DNA of 64,000 nt from Kingdonia uniflora (Eukaryota > Streptophyta > Magnoliopsida > Ranunculales > Circaeasteraceae), in assembly GCA_014058105.1 (NCBI GenBank), contig JACGCM010000560.1:930001-994000 (forward strand), in the 5' to 3' direction. The notes beneath the pieces are model-generated. The model was not told where the DNA came from and made no database searches. It was given only the letters and a program-made list of their open reading frames with translations. A program made the translations under genes and the position numbers. This document shows positions 31,070 to 43,835 of this stretch, piece after piece (position 1 is the first letter of the stretch; each line of letters starts with the position of its first letter).

Positions 31070-34000
31070 TTTTTAAGTCATATCGATGCATCATAGGTGC
31101 CTCATCCCAAATTAGGACTTTTGATTAAGTTCTACTAATGGAGTTCCTTTGCCAAATTTACAGCTTGAATTGTGCTCAGGTATTAATGGTAGTTTAAATC
31201 TAGTATGTGATGTGTGACCTTCGGGAAATACAGTAGCCGCTATGCCAAAAGATGTTATTGCAAGGGCTATATTACCATTCTGTCTTAATTCTGCTAGAAG
31301 GGTACGATATAAAAAAGTTTTACCCGTTCCCCTTGGACCATCTATGAAATAAATTTTATTTTTATTATCATTAACCGATTGTAAAATCCTATTGTATGCA
31401 TATTGTTGTTTTTAAAAGATATTTAGATGATAAATCAAATTCTGGTGTACAAATTTCTTGTTTAGCTCTAAATAAACTGCGCATGCTTTTAGTGTTGTAA
31501 TTTTTATTTAGCTCTGGTAATCCATAGTCAAATATTTTCTTATGATGTTCACCAAGTAGATCATTTAGTTCTCTTAATAGTTTATCTACAATTCTTGTAT
31601 CACTAAAACTGGGGAATGACTTACGATAATCTTTTTCCATAAGAATTTAAAATTCTTGCCATAAATCATTAGCGTTAGAAGGATGACAAAATACCAGTAG
31701 GGAAACAAAAACCTTCCTCAATGCAGTGACATCTTTATCAATGTTACTTTCTCTAAGCATTCTTTAATGTTTTTGTCGTTCTCTAACAAACCTAAAGCCT
31801 CTGCAATTAGTTTGAAGAATCTATACTGTACACCCTCAACATTCATTAGGTTATCAAATGATTTTGGCCCCCATACATATAATAATAAAAGTCTCAAATA
31901 AAAGCACTCTCCATCTCTTGGTGAAGCAGTGCAGACTCTGCCTATGCATTTCCTATTATCACTGCACCATTTCAAATAATGTTATTTTTGAAGCCAGGAA
32001 TAATGTTAGGGTATTTCTCGGTATAAGAATTGCCTAGCATACGTATCTTTGGAATTTATTGTAAAATATTTAGGTTTGTCATAGTATTTATACTATCTTC
32101 GATAATATCCTTAATATTTTGAAAGTTAAAGTAAGTGACTTGTTGTTGGCCTAGTAGATGTAACTGCAAATGCTCTACACTGGGAAACATTTTACTTATG
32201 TGATAAGCAAATAGTCTCCAAGCTGCTTCGGGTGGCGATACCCATCTAGCATCTATAAATTGCTTGATTTTGTTAACTTCAACTTGCTGATCAACCTCAA
32301 TATAGATATGGTTTAATCCCTTATAAATCTATTTATATAGATACTTTACGCATTTAATACTGCTACATATTTCGACATTGATATGGCAATCATACTTCTT
32401 AAGAATCATCTCATTATTTGGAACTACACAGCTGTTATCAACCATTTTATTACCAAATAGATCAACCTGTACCTTATAGCTATTATTTTGCCATTTATAA
32501 ATAGGGTTACAATCCTTACCTTGAATAGGTTCATCCATAAATTCTTTTGGAAATCCCTTTTAACATTTGCCATCTTTCATACATGTCGTGATGAATTGTA
32601 TTTGCCACAGTGTCCATGAATCATATGGTTCTTTTATCAATTCATATAGTTCAGGATCTCTTAATTTGTCAGGAAATTTTGCACAAACCAATTTATCATA
32701 TTCGCCTGGGTTTCTAAGGCAATCCTTAAGATAAAAAATTATAAGCATATGGACATGTGGTAATTCACGTTTTTAAAATTCAACTGCATAGATATATGCT
32801 AGAACCTCTCCTAATACATATTTCTTAATTATGTCGTATTTTAGTTATCCAACATTAGCATAGAAAACCCGTACAACTAAATCGGGTCGATCTTGATCTT
32901 CTTGTTCTACTTCTAAATTGTTAACTATATTAGGACAAAGTGGGTTTTGGGTAATTGTTATGAATAAATCGGGTCTCCCATATTTTTGGACTAATTCTAT
33001 TGCATCATGATATCTCATATGCATATTGCGAGGGCTAGATTAACACGTATTTTATCTTGATTTTTCTTTATGTATCTTAGTAATAAGAGTATCATGTAGA
33101 CCCTGGTATAGATTAAAAGAAGCAGGAAGGATAACTTTCTTGCCCACTTCTTTTCCTTCTTCGTCTCCAGTAATTAGAGTATCATGTAGACCCTGGTATT
33201 GATTAACACGTATTTTATCTTGATTTTTCTTTATGTATCTTAGATTGTTACTTTGCACTTTAACAAACTGGTTTACAATGTATTGTTGAAACAAACGACT
33301 GCCTTTATGAATTAATGATTCATATATATAGGGCAAACTTGTAACATATAATAATAATAAGCACGGGATGAGATTTTGTAGGGCATTAAGATATTATTTC
33401 TTGGATCCCACCTGTATGTTCCATGAGGGATTAAGATAGGATATTGTAGGGCATCGTAGAACCTAGATGTTTCTTTGATATATAATTTTTTTCTTCCTAA
33501 AATAAATTAAAATATTCCTTCCTACTGTTAAATCATCTACATCCATAATAATAGCTGCGACATCATTAAATGTTGGAAGAGCATATTGGGGTACATTATC
33601 TGGTCTTTGTTTAATTTCAATTTTGTAATCACTTATGTTTTTTATTGTTTGCTAGTTTTATAAATTGTTTAATGAATGCATTAGTGCGCTTTAAGATTTT
33701 TGTTAATTTAAGGAAAGTTTTGACATGTAAAGTACAATTCTCTAGAAGCCTATTTTTAAGTGCTGTTGTAAGGTCATTGAAAAATAGTTGTAAGAACTGT
33801 GACTTGTCTTTTTTTAGGGCAGAAAGTTTCCAATACGATGATATATAGACCCGTGGGCTCGAAATGTGTAGACTCCCTTTTCAGAATTAGCCATTTCCTT
33901 GACGTGAACGACACCAATTGAGGTGCATTGAAATGCATGGTTATAACTACGTATGTTTAGCCTAAAATATTTTCTAATGGCTATTTGATCTTTAAATAAT

Positions 34001-34551
34001 TTTAAGAGATCATTTGGTATAGGTGGAAGATTGAATTTTACTCTACCATTTTTGTAGTAGAAATTTCTTGTTTCTTTCATGAATAAGTAGGCTTTATAAT
34101 GTTGGCGTTATCCTTTTGGAGGGAGCTTATCCCGTTTTAATTTTTTGTTATCAATATAATAACGTTCAATCTTATATGAAGGTATATTTTTAGTTACCAT
34201 TTGTGTGGGCTTGATGTAAATCGTCAAAATTATAATTTCGTTTGAATACAATTGATTTATATTTAGGGGCAAAGCTTGTTGTATGCATCCATTTGATAAT
34301 GTTGGATTAACAACTATTTTTAATTGGTAATAACCGCTCTTTAATCTTTTTTGGGGAGATGAATTATGAGTGAAGTTAACATTTGGGTGTGCACGTTTGA
34401 TGCTTGGGTTATTAACCGTATTAAAATGTTCATTTATATGTTCAAAATTTAAAATATATATTATTTGAGACCTAACAAGAGTATTAATTATTATTAATAA
34501 TACCATGCAGTGATGTGAATGACGTACCTGAATGATATCCAGGAGTAGCAA
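31070..34551 (-). mobile_element. Helitron remnant
   Basis: This minus-strand region carries a decayed Helitron Rep-helicase gene. Its right part is cut by the Athila LTR at 34697. Neither terminal signature (5' TC, 3' CTRR with hairpin) is located, so the borders given are those of the recognisable coding sequence. Confidence 0.8.
31070..34551 (-). pseudogene. Helitron Rep-helicase pseudogene
   Basis: Segments in order: an N-terminal part (34551-33814) with PPIPNDLLKLF, NIRSYNHAFQCTSIG and YTFRAHGSIYHRIGNFLP; the Helitron_like_N region (33336-33052, YIYESLIHKGSRLFQQYIV); GRPDLFITITQNP (32990-32950); and the Rep HUH-type motif KRELPHVHMLI (32770-32740). The tyrosine motif region reads KYLYK, then a stop, then IYKGLN (32345-32310). 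ARWVSPPEAAWRLFAYHI follows, then GPKSFDNLMNVEGVQY (31890-31840). The PIF1-like helicase has Walker A GPRGTGKTFLYRTLLAEL (31350-31300) and ends before a complete Walker B. Rep would nick and transfer DNA in rolling-circle transposition. Numerous stops make it inactive. Confidence 0.85.
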
Positions 34552-34696
34552 TATAAGATTGAAATGTACTTAAATTGTTTGATGTAACATGACAAATATT
34601 CCTGGCATGAATTCCTGTAGTAGCATATTCCCCAGATTTGACAAGAGTAAGCCAGCAAAGTGTAGTCGAAGATAACCACACATAATTGAAGGCTAT

Positions 34697-35833
34697 AGAT
34701 AACGGTCAAAATCCAGTGTTTAGTATGGGTAAAAATTAAAGTGTCGTTCACTTTCGAACGAGACTAGAAATAATTTTGATTTATGTTTTAGTAATCTAAT
34801 ATTGCAAAAAGCGTAAAAATCAATGATCAAGTTTATCAAGAAAGAAAATCTAAGGGTTTCAGAATTCACCACCATCAACACATAATATCAACATAATTTA
34901 ACATCATTTCTCCCAAAATATCAAGACGAATATAGAACTCATGTCAATGTAACCCATGCATAAAAAGACAAGTAAAATATATTGTATGAACTAAGTACGT
35001 ACCAAAAACATATCTCATGAAAGTTTTGTACTAACTATGAAATGTTAATTAGTAGCATACTTTGGAAAAATACAACATTAATACTATTTGGGTAAAAATA
35101 ATTACTATGACATTTGAGAATTATAAAACTCAACTTATATCTATATTTAAAGATATCATAAGATGATAATGAATTTCTCAAGTCATAGTGATAGGTTCCA
35201 TTAACATTTGCTCATATATGGCTGGAGAAAAATATACTTAATATATAAAATTACGTGCTAATGGCGGCTTCATCCTCATCCCCAGAGATGAATTAGTCGA
35301 CCATTATAACAACTATGAAATCCAAATAATATAGTGATAATGAGATAAACATAGACTAATAACAAATTAAGATAATTTTATTATGAGAAATACAAATTAC
35401 AAAATATTCTAAGTGCTCAAACTTCTCCAATAATGCTCTCTTCTTACACTCTACTGCAATTCTCTCAAGCTTTCAAAATTGGATACTTTTTATGAGCTCA
35501 CCACCTCTCCTTTTATAGATGAATGAGAGGGTTCTTACATTTAATATGAGATTTATAACCTATGCTATGAATGAACATAAAATTATAACCTCCAAGAGTT
35601 ATCCTCCAAAATTGTAACCTCCCCATGTGGGACCCTTGTGTTTGACAACTCTACATCCTTCTCCAGCAGTTCATCTTTTGATCTATACATCCCGGTATTT
35701 GCACATATTTTGTAAATGAGCTCCATGTGACCTGAAATATAAAAATTGGTTTTATAAGTCATGTATAATAATAAAATTAAGGATAATAAACATTAAGTCA
35801 AAGGGGAATAGTGGTCATTTTATATGTCCATCA
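34697..35833 (-). repeat. 3' LTR of element G
   Basis: In minus orientation it starts TGATGGACATATAAAATG at 35833 and ends in ...GGATTTTGACCGTTATC near 34697. 34750-35775 aligns with 43836-44861. The left border could shift by one or two bases. Confidence 0.82.
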
Positions 35834-35848
35834 AATACCCCCAAACTT
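35834..35848 (-). other. Polypurine tract of element G
   Basis: Minus-strand AAGTTTGGGGGTATT directly precedes the 3' LTR start TGATGG. It is the plus-strand DNA priming site. Confidence 0.75.
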
Positions 35849-37184
35849 AAAGTTTGCTAGTCCTCGAGCAAAGAAAAGAATAAAAGCATAACTCTTTCGT
35901 GGTAAAGACGATTGCATTTAGCGCATGCAACAAGCCGTTAAACCTATAGGTTACCTCTATAGGATGAGTTTTGTCTCATAAGGGTTTGCAATGACTATAC
36001 CCACAAAAGTCAATAAAGGTATTATAGTAGTTTAGATACTCATTAGGTCATTTCAACAAACTTATTGATATCTGATAATGGTAAAAATGTTAAGAAGGTA
36101 AATCCCTTAAAATTTAATTCTTTCACATATATATAATCAAAGAACTTGGAGAATTATTCGAAACTAGAGATACTACCCAATAATTAAATAAGATTTAACA
36201 TGTTTTTCTAATATCCTCAAATATTGTGAAAATAGTTACTGTACGTACAACTTTATTTAGAGGCTCTTGAGTCAATATCCAGTCATTTCGTATTTCGTGA
36301 AACAAATCCAACGATCAGTTTGACAAGTGCCATAGTCAATTTGAATCCTGTTATTTATTTTTGGGGAATAACTATATGCCTTTTTATTTTGGTACTTGTT
36401 TTCTTAGTGAAGCCTCCATAATATAAGTCTTTGGTCAACAATCCCAGCCAGCTGGCTTAGGTTGCTGGGGTTTGGTACCCCTTCGTGACCTAGGCTCTGG
36501 ATTCTCACAAGCAAACTTTTTTCCGTGCTCCTTTCACATAATTTATGACTATACTCGAGATTGGTGATAATTCTTCATCTTTCAATTCTAATCATGCGAG
36601 TATGCCTTGCATCGCGAAAGTTTTTAGAGTTATTTTGGCTTATAAAAATCCTTATTATATTACTTCAGGATCAAACTTATTCTTAGGAAGTTGTTTCCCT
36701 TGTAGTGGATCATTCCTACCTCAAATACTAGATTCCTTTTGATTGTTCAAAATTCTAGCAAAAGTAATAAATACAACACTACCGTGAAGTGCATTTGTTT
36801 TGAGAAATATCAGTCAACATGAAATTTCCTCTAATTAAAGGGTAGTACATCTAGATTAAGATAATGTTCTAAAATTTTCTAACCATGTGTTTGATGAAAA
36901 TTTTAACTTTACAATTTTTACGACAAAAATATTTAGACCATATCAAATACTTATAAGCTTGCAGAAACTTACTAAAGAGTCTCATAAATTACCATAATAA
37001 CCTATCTTTTCTCTAAAAGGGTGAAAAATGTGAACGATTTTTTCCCACCCCCAAACTAGAAAGAAGTATTGTCCCCAATATTTGAAAGCATACCTTAAAA
37101 AAAGGGAAAAAGAAAATCGAAACATAGTACCTGCTGATATAACATGGATTGCCTCCCAGATAGTGCTAAGTTTATTATCTTCAG
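35849..37184 (-). other. Region between integrase and 3' LTR of element G
   Basis: Many Athila elements have an envelope-like ORF here. I see no long frame and no recognisable envelope-like sequence on either strand, only AT-rich DNA with short frames. It is either deleted or decayed beyond recognition. Confidence 0.5.
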
Positions 37185-38330
37185 CTAGACGAAACGAGGA
37201 ACCCCCAAACTCAGTAAAGTTGGGTGAAAAGGATATGAATGTCGCTCCTCATAAACTGGGTCCAGAAGCTTCAAGTCTTCATTGGTGAATCTAAAATGTT
37301 CATAATAAGGCTTAATCCTTTGCCCGCTCACTTTTTGTATTTTGCCAGTACTCGGTTCTTCAACCTTAACCGCCCCATGTGGATATACCGTTTTAACAGT
37401 GAGAGGCCCAGTCCATCGTGATCGTAGTTTGCCAGGAAATAAATGCAACCTAGAAGAGTACAGCAAGACTTTTTGGTTTGGTTCAAATGATTTTTGTGAT
37501 ATGTTTATTTCATGAAACGCTTTCATGCGCTCCTTGTAAGTCTTTGCTGAATGGTATGCATCATTCTGTAGTTCTTCTAACTCATTGAGTTGAAGCTTAC
37601 GATGTAATCTGACCTTTCAAATATCAAAGTTCAAAGCCTTTATTGCCCAATATGCTCAGTGTTCTAACTCAACTGGATGGTGGCAAGCCTTTCCATTGAC
37701 TAGTCGGTAAGGGGACATTCCAATAGGTATCTTAAAAGTAGTACGATAAGCCCATAGAACATCGTTTAGTCGAGTTGACCAATCTTTACGGTTTGGTCTT
37801 ATCATTTTTTAAAGAATATTCTTGATTTCACGATTGGAAACCTTCACTTGCCCACTAGTCTGCGGATGGTATGGTATAACAATCTTGTGTATTACTCAAA
37901 ATTTTTTCATTAAGTTCTCAAACATTTAACTGCTAAAATGTGACCCCCCATCACTAATTATTTCCCTCGGCGTACCAAAACGAGAAAAAATATTCTCTTT
38001 AATAAATTCAATAATAACCGAACTGCCATTGGTCCTGGTAGGAATAGCTTCAGCCCATTTAGTCACATAGTCAACGACGAAAAGGATGTACGTGAACCCA
38101 GAAGATGGGGTGAAGATACCCATAAAGTCTATGCCCCAAACATCGAATGGTTCAGCGATCAAGATTGGGTTTAGTGGCATCTTATTCCTACGGGACAAGG
38201 CTCCCATTCTCTGACATCTTTCACAAGCCTTACAAAATTCATGAGCAACACAAAATAAGGTAGGCCAATAAAATCCATACTGTAAAATTTTTTACAGAGG
38301 CCTTTTTGGAGTTGAAGTAAACACCACAAG
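37185..38330 (-). pseudogene. Element G integrase remnant
   Basis: A zinc-region tail (ACERCQRMGALSRRNKMP) leads into the core with VWGIDFMGIFTPSSG (Asp), EIISDGGSHF (Asp) and SGQVKVSNREIKNIL, where the catalytic Glu is Lys. [15 protein letters not shown] follows. The C-terminal frame (37526-37185, 113 residues) holds VLLYSSRLHLFPGKLRSRW, then TGPLTVKTVYPHGAVKVE, the GPF-type module. Breaks at about 37925, 37810 and 37620 and the lost Glu indicate an inactive enzyme. Confidence 0.88.
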
Positions 38331-38699
38331 CTTGGGAGTGACAAAATTCTATGAATTTCATATGCTCAGAATCTGGGACACATCTCCTAATGATTTGATC
38401 AGAATAATATTTGAACAAGTACGGGTCATCCCAGAAGAAGTGTCAGACCTCACTAAAAAAATTATTTTTATCTGGCTTGGTCCAAAAACTAGGAAAGTCC
38501 CCTGTGGTAAGATAATTCGCTATGTCTGGAAACCATGGTACAAAGGACATGTAGAGAATGCCCATGAGTTACTTGTCAGGAAAAGACTCACGAATAGGTA
38601 ACGACCTATCTGAAGAATCATTGTTTATTCGAGAAAGGTGGTCAGCTACCACATTCTTGGCACCTTTTTTTATCCTGAATCTCGATATCAATCTCTTGA

Positions 38700-39316
38700 A
38701 GTAATAATATCCATCAGATTAAGCGTTGTTTGGTGTTCTTCTTGGAAAGAAGGTGTTTGATAGCAGCATGATCCGTATAGACTATTACTTTAAAACCTAT
38801 GAGATAAGAACAAAATTTTTCTAGAGCAAAGACTATCGCTAGAAATTCTTTCTTTGTGGTTGTGGAATTGAGTTGCGCATCATTAAGAGTTTTACTGGCA
38901 TAATATATGACACGCGGAAGGTTATTAATGTGTTGTGCCAAAACTGCACCAATGGCATAGTCAGATGTGTCACACATCAACTCGAAAGGTTCGTTCCAAT
39001 TTGGAGGTTGGATGATGGGTGATGATGTTAGACATGTTTAGAGATTCTCAAAAGCTTTAAGACACGAATCATCGAATAAAAGGGTGGTGTTCTTGGCGAG
39101 AAGATTGCTGAGGGGTCGAGCAATTTTGCTAAACTCAGAAACAAAACGTCGATAAAATCTTGTATGCCCCAAGAATGAAGGAACGTCCTTGACTGTTCGT
39201 GGGGGTGGGAGACTAGATATGACATCGATCTTGGCTTTATCTACTTCGATTCCCTTTACTGATATAACATGTCCTAATACTATGCCTTTTTCATCATGAA
39301 GTGATATTTTTCCCAA
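38700..39316 (-). pseudogene. Element G RT connection and RNase H remnant
   Basis: The frame 39316-39038 continues RT with IVLGHVISVKGIEVDKAKID, then SFLGHTRFYRRFVSEFSKIA. After a break, 38980-38714 encodes [29 protein letters not shown] and [14 protein letters not shown], the Asp, Glu and Asp blocks of RNase H. The terminal Asp block lies in eroded sequence near 38650. It is of the ordinary Ty3/gypsy type. Confidence 0.82.
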
Positions 39317-39867
39317 TTTAGAACAAGATTTTTCTGTTGATACCTAGCAAGAACAATAGATAAGTGGTGGAGACATTGGACAAACGAATCTCCCAAGAGG
39401 GAGAAGTCATCCATGAAACCCTCAAGGAAATGCTCAGCCATGTCAGAGAAAATGCTCAACATACATCGCTGAAATATTGCTAGAGCATTGCATAACCCAA
39501 ATGGCATACGGCAATAGGCAAAGGTTCCAAAAGAACAAGTAAACATGGCTTTCTCTTTGTCCTCTAGAGCGATTGGTATTTGATTGTACCCAGAATACCC
39601 ATCAAGAAAACAATAGTATTCATGAGCGGTGAGACGTTCACACATTTGATCCATGAACGGTAAGGGAAAATGATCTTTTTGAGTGACCGAATTGAGTTTT
39701 CTATAGCCTATACTCACTCGCCACCCTGTGGTCATCCGAGTGGGGATAAGATCATTGTGATCATTCTTCACAACAGTGATTCCAGACTTCTTAGGAACAA
39801 CATGAATTGGGCTTACCCATGGGCTCTCAGAAATAAGATAAATGATCCCAGGATCAAGCAGTTTCAA
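39280..39867 (-). pseudogene. Element G reverse transcriptase (open 195-residue frame)
   Basis: Blocks in order are SPWVSPIHVVPKKSGITVV, GWRVSIGYRKLNSVTQKDHF, YYCFLDGYSGYNQIPIA, FAYCRMPFGLCNA and EGFMDDFSLLGDS. The FMDD motif is the usual Athila form and is intact. The frame starts at an internal Met; upstream sequence to 39940 is in other frames. A shift near 39300 joins it to the connection region. It is the best conserved pol domain in element G. Confidence 0.88.
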
Positions 39868-39942
39868 AATTTATTTTCTCACAACCTCAGCCATAGTCGG
39901 GTTAAGCCTTCATTGTCCTTCTTTGGACTTCTTGGCATTATC

Positions 39943-41088
39943 CTAAAGTTTTATCTTGTGCATGCATATAGAAGGACTAATACCCTTAATATCTAAAATG
40001 TTCCATCTTGTCAGTTTTAGTCCTTCTAGACCTAGCTGCTCATATACCGAATAAGGGATCAAGTTGACACTGGCACCTAAATCAAGTAAGGCTTTCCCGA
40101 TGCGATCTGTCCCTATGTGATAAGAAATTATCGGCATTCCTGGATTTTTGTATTTCATGAGTAATTTGTTTAAGATTATAGAGTTAACCTGAGCATCCAA
40201 TTGAATAACATTTTTGCTGTCATGGACATTTAAAGCTTTTTTGGAAACATTTATACGCTTCTTGAACGTGCAGAGGTCCTTGAGATGTTTTGCATAGGAA
40301 GGAATCTGACGTAAAGCATCGAGGAAAGGAATAGTGATCTTAAGATTCTTGAACATCTCCTTAACCTCTACATCGGGAATATTCTTCCTATTAACTAAAA
40401 ACCATTGGGAAAAAGGTGTTCTAAGAATTTTAGGCAGATCATTTTTGATAATCTTCTCACTTAGCGAGACCTGCCCAGTCTCTTCCTCAAGAAAAGGGGT
40501 TTCTTCACATATAGGTTTGCCTCTTTCTACAACTTTCTCAGTACTAGGATTAAAACTTTTACGTGATTCATCCTTAGGTATCCTAACTTTGTTGTCTACA
40601 GTCTTTCCACTTCTAAGTGCAATAACTGCATTCGCCTGATCGTGGTGTAAACTCTCAGTTTGATCCATCGGATTGGGCTGGGCTTAACTTGGAAATGTAC
40701 CTTTGTTTCTAGTACTTAACCCAGATGCCAATTGGGCTATTAATGTTTCTATTCGGGTTATGGATTGCTGATTCATTTGCATGAATTGTTGAATCAGCTT
40801 GCTGTTGGATTGCAATAGGGCTTGGATGCCATCATCCGAAGATGGTTTCCTATTCTGAGGATAAACGTAAGGAGTATTTTGCTGAAAAGGTTGGTGATTG
40901 GGAGTAAAGGATGCACCACCTTGATTTTGATTTGAATAACTCCCTTTGGTAATACGGTCTGCCAAAATAGTTATTCGAATTATTCCTCCATGAAGAATTC
41001 CCTTGATGATGTTACTGGTTATAAGGAAAAGAGGAAGGTTTTTGATGAAACATATTGACCTTATCCTTCCTGGTTTCCTTAATTTCAT
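39943..41088 (-). pseudogene. Element G gag C-terminus and protease
   Basis: The segment 41088-40684 ends in SNSKLIQQFMQMNQQSITRI, then ETLIAQLASGLSTR, the coiled-coil-like part of Athila Gag. After one stop, a 241-residue frame (40668-39943) has QANAVIALRSGKTVDNK, a long linker (FSQWFLVNRKNIPDVEVKEM) and the retropepsin site KALLDLGASVNLIPYSVYEQ. The Asp-Leu-Gly form is normal for Athila. The protease would cut the polyprotein. The 241-residue frame is unbroken, which is unusual in this window. Confidence 0.85.
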
Positions 41089-42043
41089 GAATCAAAGAGC
41101 GATCCTGAGTATACTGTCCAACATCGTCACACACAACACAAGCCTGCATCTCAGCATTAAAAATTGGTGCTTTAGCAGACATTTTGTCTTTCCTTATTTC
41201 TAAGGACTCTATCTTACGTAGGATGGTCGTCAGCATAGCTTCTGAATTGGAGTTAGATCTAACTCCAAAGGCATTACCCCCCTTTTCTTGAATATTAGTT
41301 TCTCTCATGGTTCTCTAGGTTTGCAATTTTTCAGCTATTTCTTCTAGGAAGTCCAAACCCTCTACATCATCCTTATCAGTGAATTTCCCCAAGCAAAAGG
41401 ATTATACAGTTCTCTTGGTTTCAGTATCTAATCCATCATAAAGATTTATTGTTAGGACCCAGGAGTCGATACCATGATGAGAGCACTGCTGGATCTGTCC
41501 CTTATATCTCTCATGATAATCCTTTAAGCTTTCTCCATGAAGTTGGGCAATCCTAAGAATGGCCCTACGAAGGGTCTCCGTTTTCTCAAGTGAGAAAAAC
41601 TTCTTGTAAAAGGATTCAGTAAGCATCTCAAAACTCATGATTGATTTTGGTCGTAGAGCCTGAAGCCAGCTCTTAGCTTTCCCTAGTAAAGAAAAGGGAA
41701 ACAACGTGAGTTTCATGACCTCCATTACGCTCTCATTCCTATACTTTTGGAGGAACATTAAGTCATCAAAATCCCTAACATGAGCGTATGGGTTCTCATC
41801 TTCTCCTCCTGAGAATTTTGGCAATGAATTGATGAGCGCATTCCTAAGTTTAAATTGCTCAGTTGTAGGAGGTAAAATAATACACGAGGCACGATTTGTA
41901 ATTTTTGGGAGAATGTGATCCTTAAGAGGAACTCGTACGGGTCCCTGACCATCCCCATTATCATTGGTATCTCCCATCTCAAGTGATTGAGGTGGAACAC
42001 TAAACGGAGTGAATGAGGAAATTGGACTCGGATCGAGTCTCAA
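41012..42043 (-). pseudogene. Element G gag
   Basis: The frame 42043-41402 (213 residues) holds the capsid-like Retrotrans_gag domain: FKLRNALINSLPKFSGGEDE, LFPFSLLGKAKSWLQALRP, FYKKFFSLEKTETLRRAI and HHGIDSWVLTINLYDGLD. After a stop, 41308-41012 continues with a zinc-knuckle site reading CVVCDDVGQYTQDRS, in which the expected His and last Cys are replaced. The start Met at 42043 is the first in frame; the native start may lie upstream. Confidence 0.88.
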
Positions 42044-43405
42044 GGGAAAGACGGGGAAATCAAAAGTTTCTAACTCACCCTCAAAAGGGATGAGTTCCTT
42101 ACGGGTAAGGTTTGTACGGTCTCTCGTATCAATAGAGATTAGAATCTCCAGTTGGGTTGACTCGTCTACCTCGAAGTGGATCAGAATATTTATCCAATCA
42201 GATTCTCTAAGCTTCTCAAGGCGACTCTTAAGCCCTCGAAACCATTCTTTAATACACTAATAGAAGTGCGCACTATGATGATCACACAACAATAAGTTGC
42301 ACAAAAATAAACACAATAACCTTTTTGGATGGGCCTTAATTAAGGTCAAGTTGTGAACCCGGTCTTAGGGTTCGATTGCTCTTATTCCTAATAGTAGATC
42401 GGTTCGCACATTGAGTTGTGTATACTCGCTTTAGCAATAACTCACGTACAGTTCTAGTCACCTAGAAGTACCTGTGCTGGAAGGTGGGGTAAACCGCTTC
42501 GAATCACCTTTCCAGGCTAGTTATGTCTGGGAACATACTTTCTCCAGACAAACGTAGCCACTATTAGGGGTCTTAATGAACGCATTCCTAATGCTCCCGG
42601 TCCGAGCATTATAAGCCTTTTTGTCTATCTATCTATTTTATGGCTTAATCTTGGTTTCTTTTAAAGTCAATCTCTTGTTCCAAAAATGTTAAACCGGGTC
42701 ATGAACTCCCAGGTCCTAGTGTGTGGTGCCACACACGGGTGATGAAATCCTACATTTTGTTTTCCCTTTATCTTAATGTTGGAATTAAAAGGGTGCAAAC
42801 ATCAAGCACATGAACAAAAATTGATTGCCTCGCAGGAGAGTGCGGTGGAAGAAAGTACCTGTGGGGTGGTCTTTTTAGGGGCTTATTGTTTACCCCGGTA
42901 AAACCGTTGAGATGGCATACTCAGGCTTTCTGGCCCAAGTAGGCATTGTAGAGAGGTCCTCCCCGAATGTGGGTTCCACTATTGCCCCTGCAGAAAAAGT
43001 ACAATTTTATCCTAGCTTTAATTACACACTCTTCGCTCAAGAGTATAATATTTTACCTCACTACAAGTCACTCAATGAGAGGAGAGAAAGAAAAAAAAAT
43101 CCTATATAGTTTTTTTTATTTTTTAAATTGAATTAAAAGAGAAAGAAATAATGAAACTTGTGTACCAACACAACTCAACAACAATTCACGAACTTGCTTT
43201 TAGTATGATGCCACTTGTCAATTCCTTAGCCAATGATCACTTAGTTTGTAACGACCACCAACTTAAATTCTTGGTGGTAATAGCCCCTCTTTAATTGCAT
43301 ATTTGTAAATGCCTCCTTGTGTGAATAATATTCAATAGAATGTAACTGCAACCAACCACAATCAATTGTTATTTATAACTGCCCACCATTCTAGTTATAT
43401 TCAGA
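42044..43405 (-). other. Leader region of element G
   Basis: A 1.3-kb stretch between gag and the LTR side, without a domain-bearing frame. A long untranslated leader is normal for Athila. It contains TGTGTGGTGCCACACACGGG (42720-42739), a near-perfect inverted repeat TGTGTGG-TG-CCACACA. Confidence 0.5.
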
Positions 43406-43479
43406 AGCGAACGACACTCTAATTTTTACCCATACTAAACACCGGATTTTGACCGTTATCAAAATGGTGCCGTTGCCGG
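43406..43479 (+). other. LTR end plus primer binding site of Athila type, inverted relative to element G
   Basis: 43406-43461 reads as the terminal 55 bp of the Athila LTR in plus orientation (ACGACACTCTAATTTTTACC, then CCGTTATCA). It is the reverse complement of the end of the 3' LTR at 34697-34752. TGGTGCCGTTGCCGG (43465-43479), an Athila-type primer binding site, follows. Element G itself is on the minus strand, so this piece points the wrong way. Confidence 0.7.
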
Positions 43480-43835
43480 TTTCGAGCCGTAGTTAGAAAA
43501 AAAAATTCATTTTGATTTTCGTTAGTCATTTAGCTTTAGCATTCATTTTTTTTTCTTTCCAATTGTTATTTTCCTTTGTGCATTATTTTTTATTTATTTT
43601 TCTCTTCCATTTGTGGTATTTTGTTTGGCTTTGTATTACAGGAGAGAAGAAGAAATTTACAATCCTATGCAACAAAGTTCTGAAACGCCCATATGATTGT
43701 GTGAAAAAAAAAAAAAGCTCTCAAAGTTAGCCGTTCTTTGCTCATGATCTTTTGATTGTTGTGTAACCGATTACATCATCCAACACCACAGTAGCAAGTT
43801 GGGGCATTAATTCTTGGCATACAACACTTCAAATT

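Noticed and set aside
35849..37184. Envelope-like gene of the Athila element
   Set aside because: No long frame or recognisable envelope-like sequence is visible on either strand.
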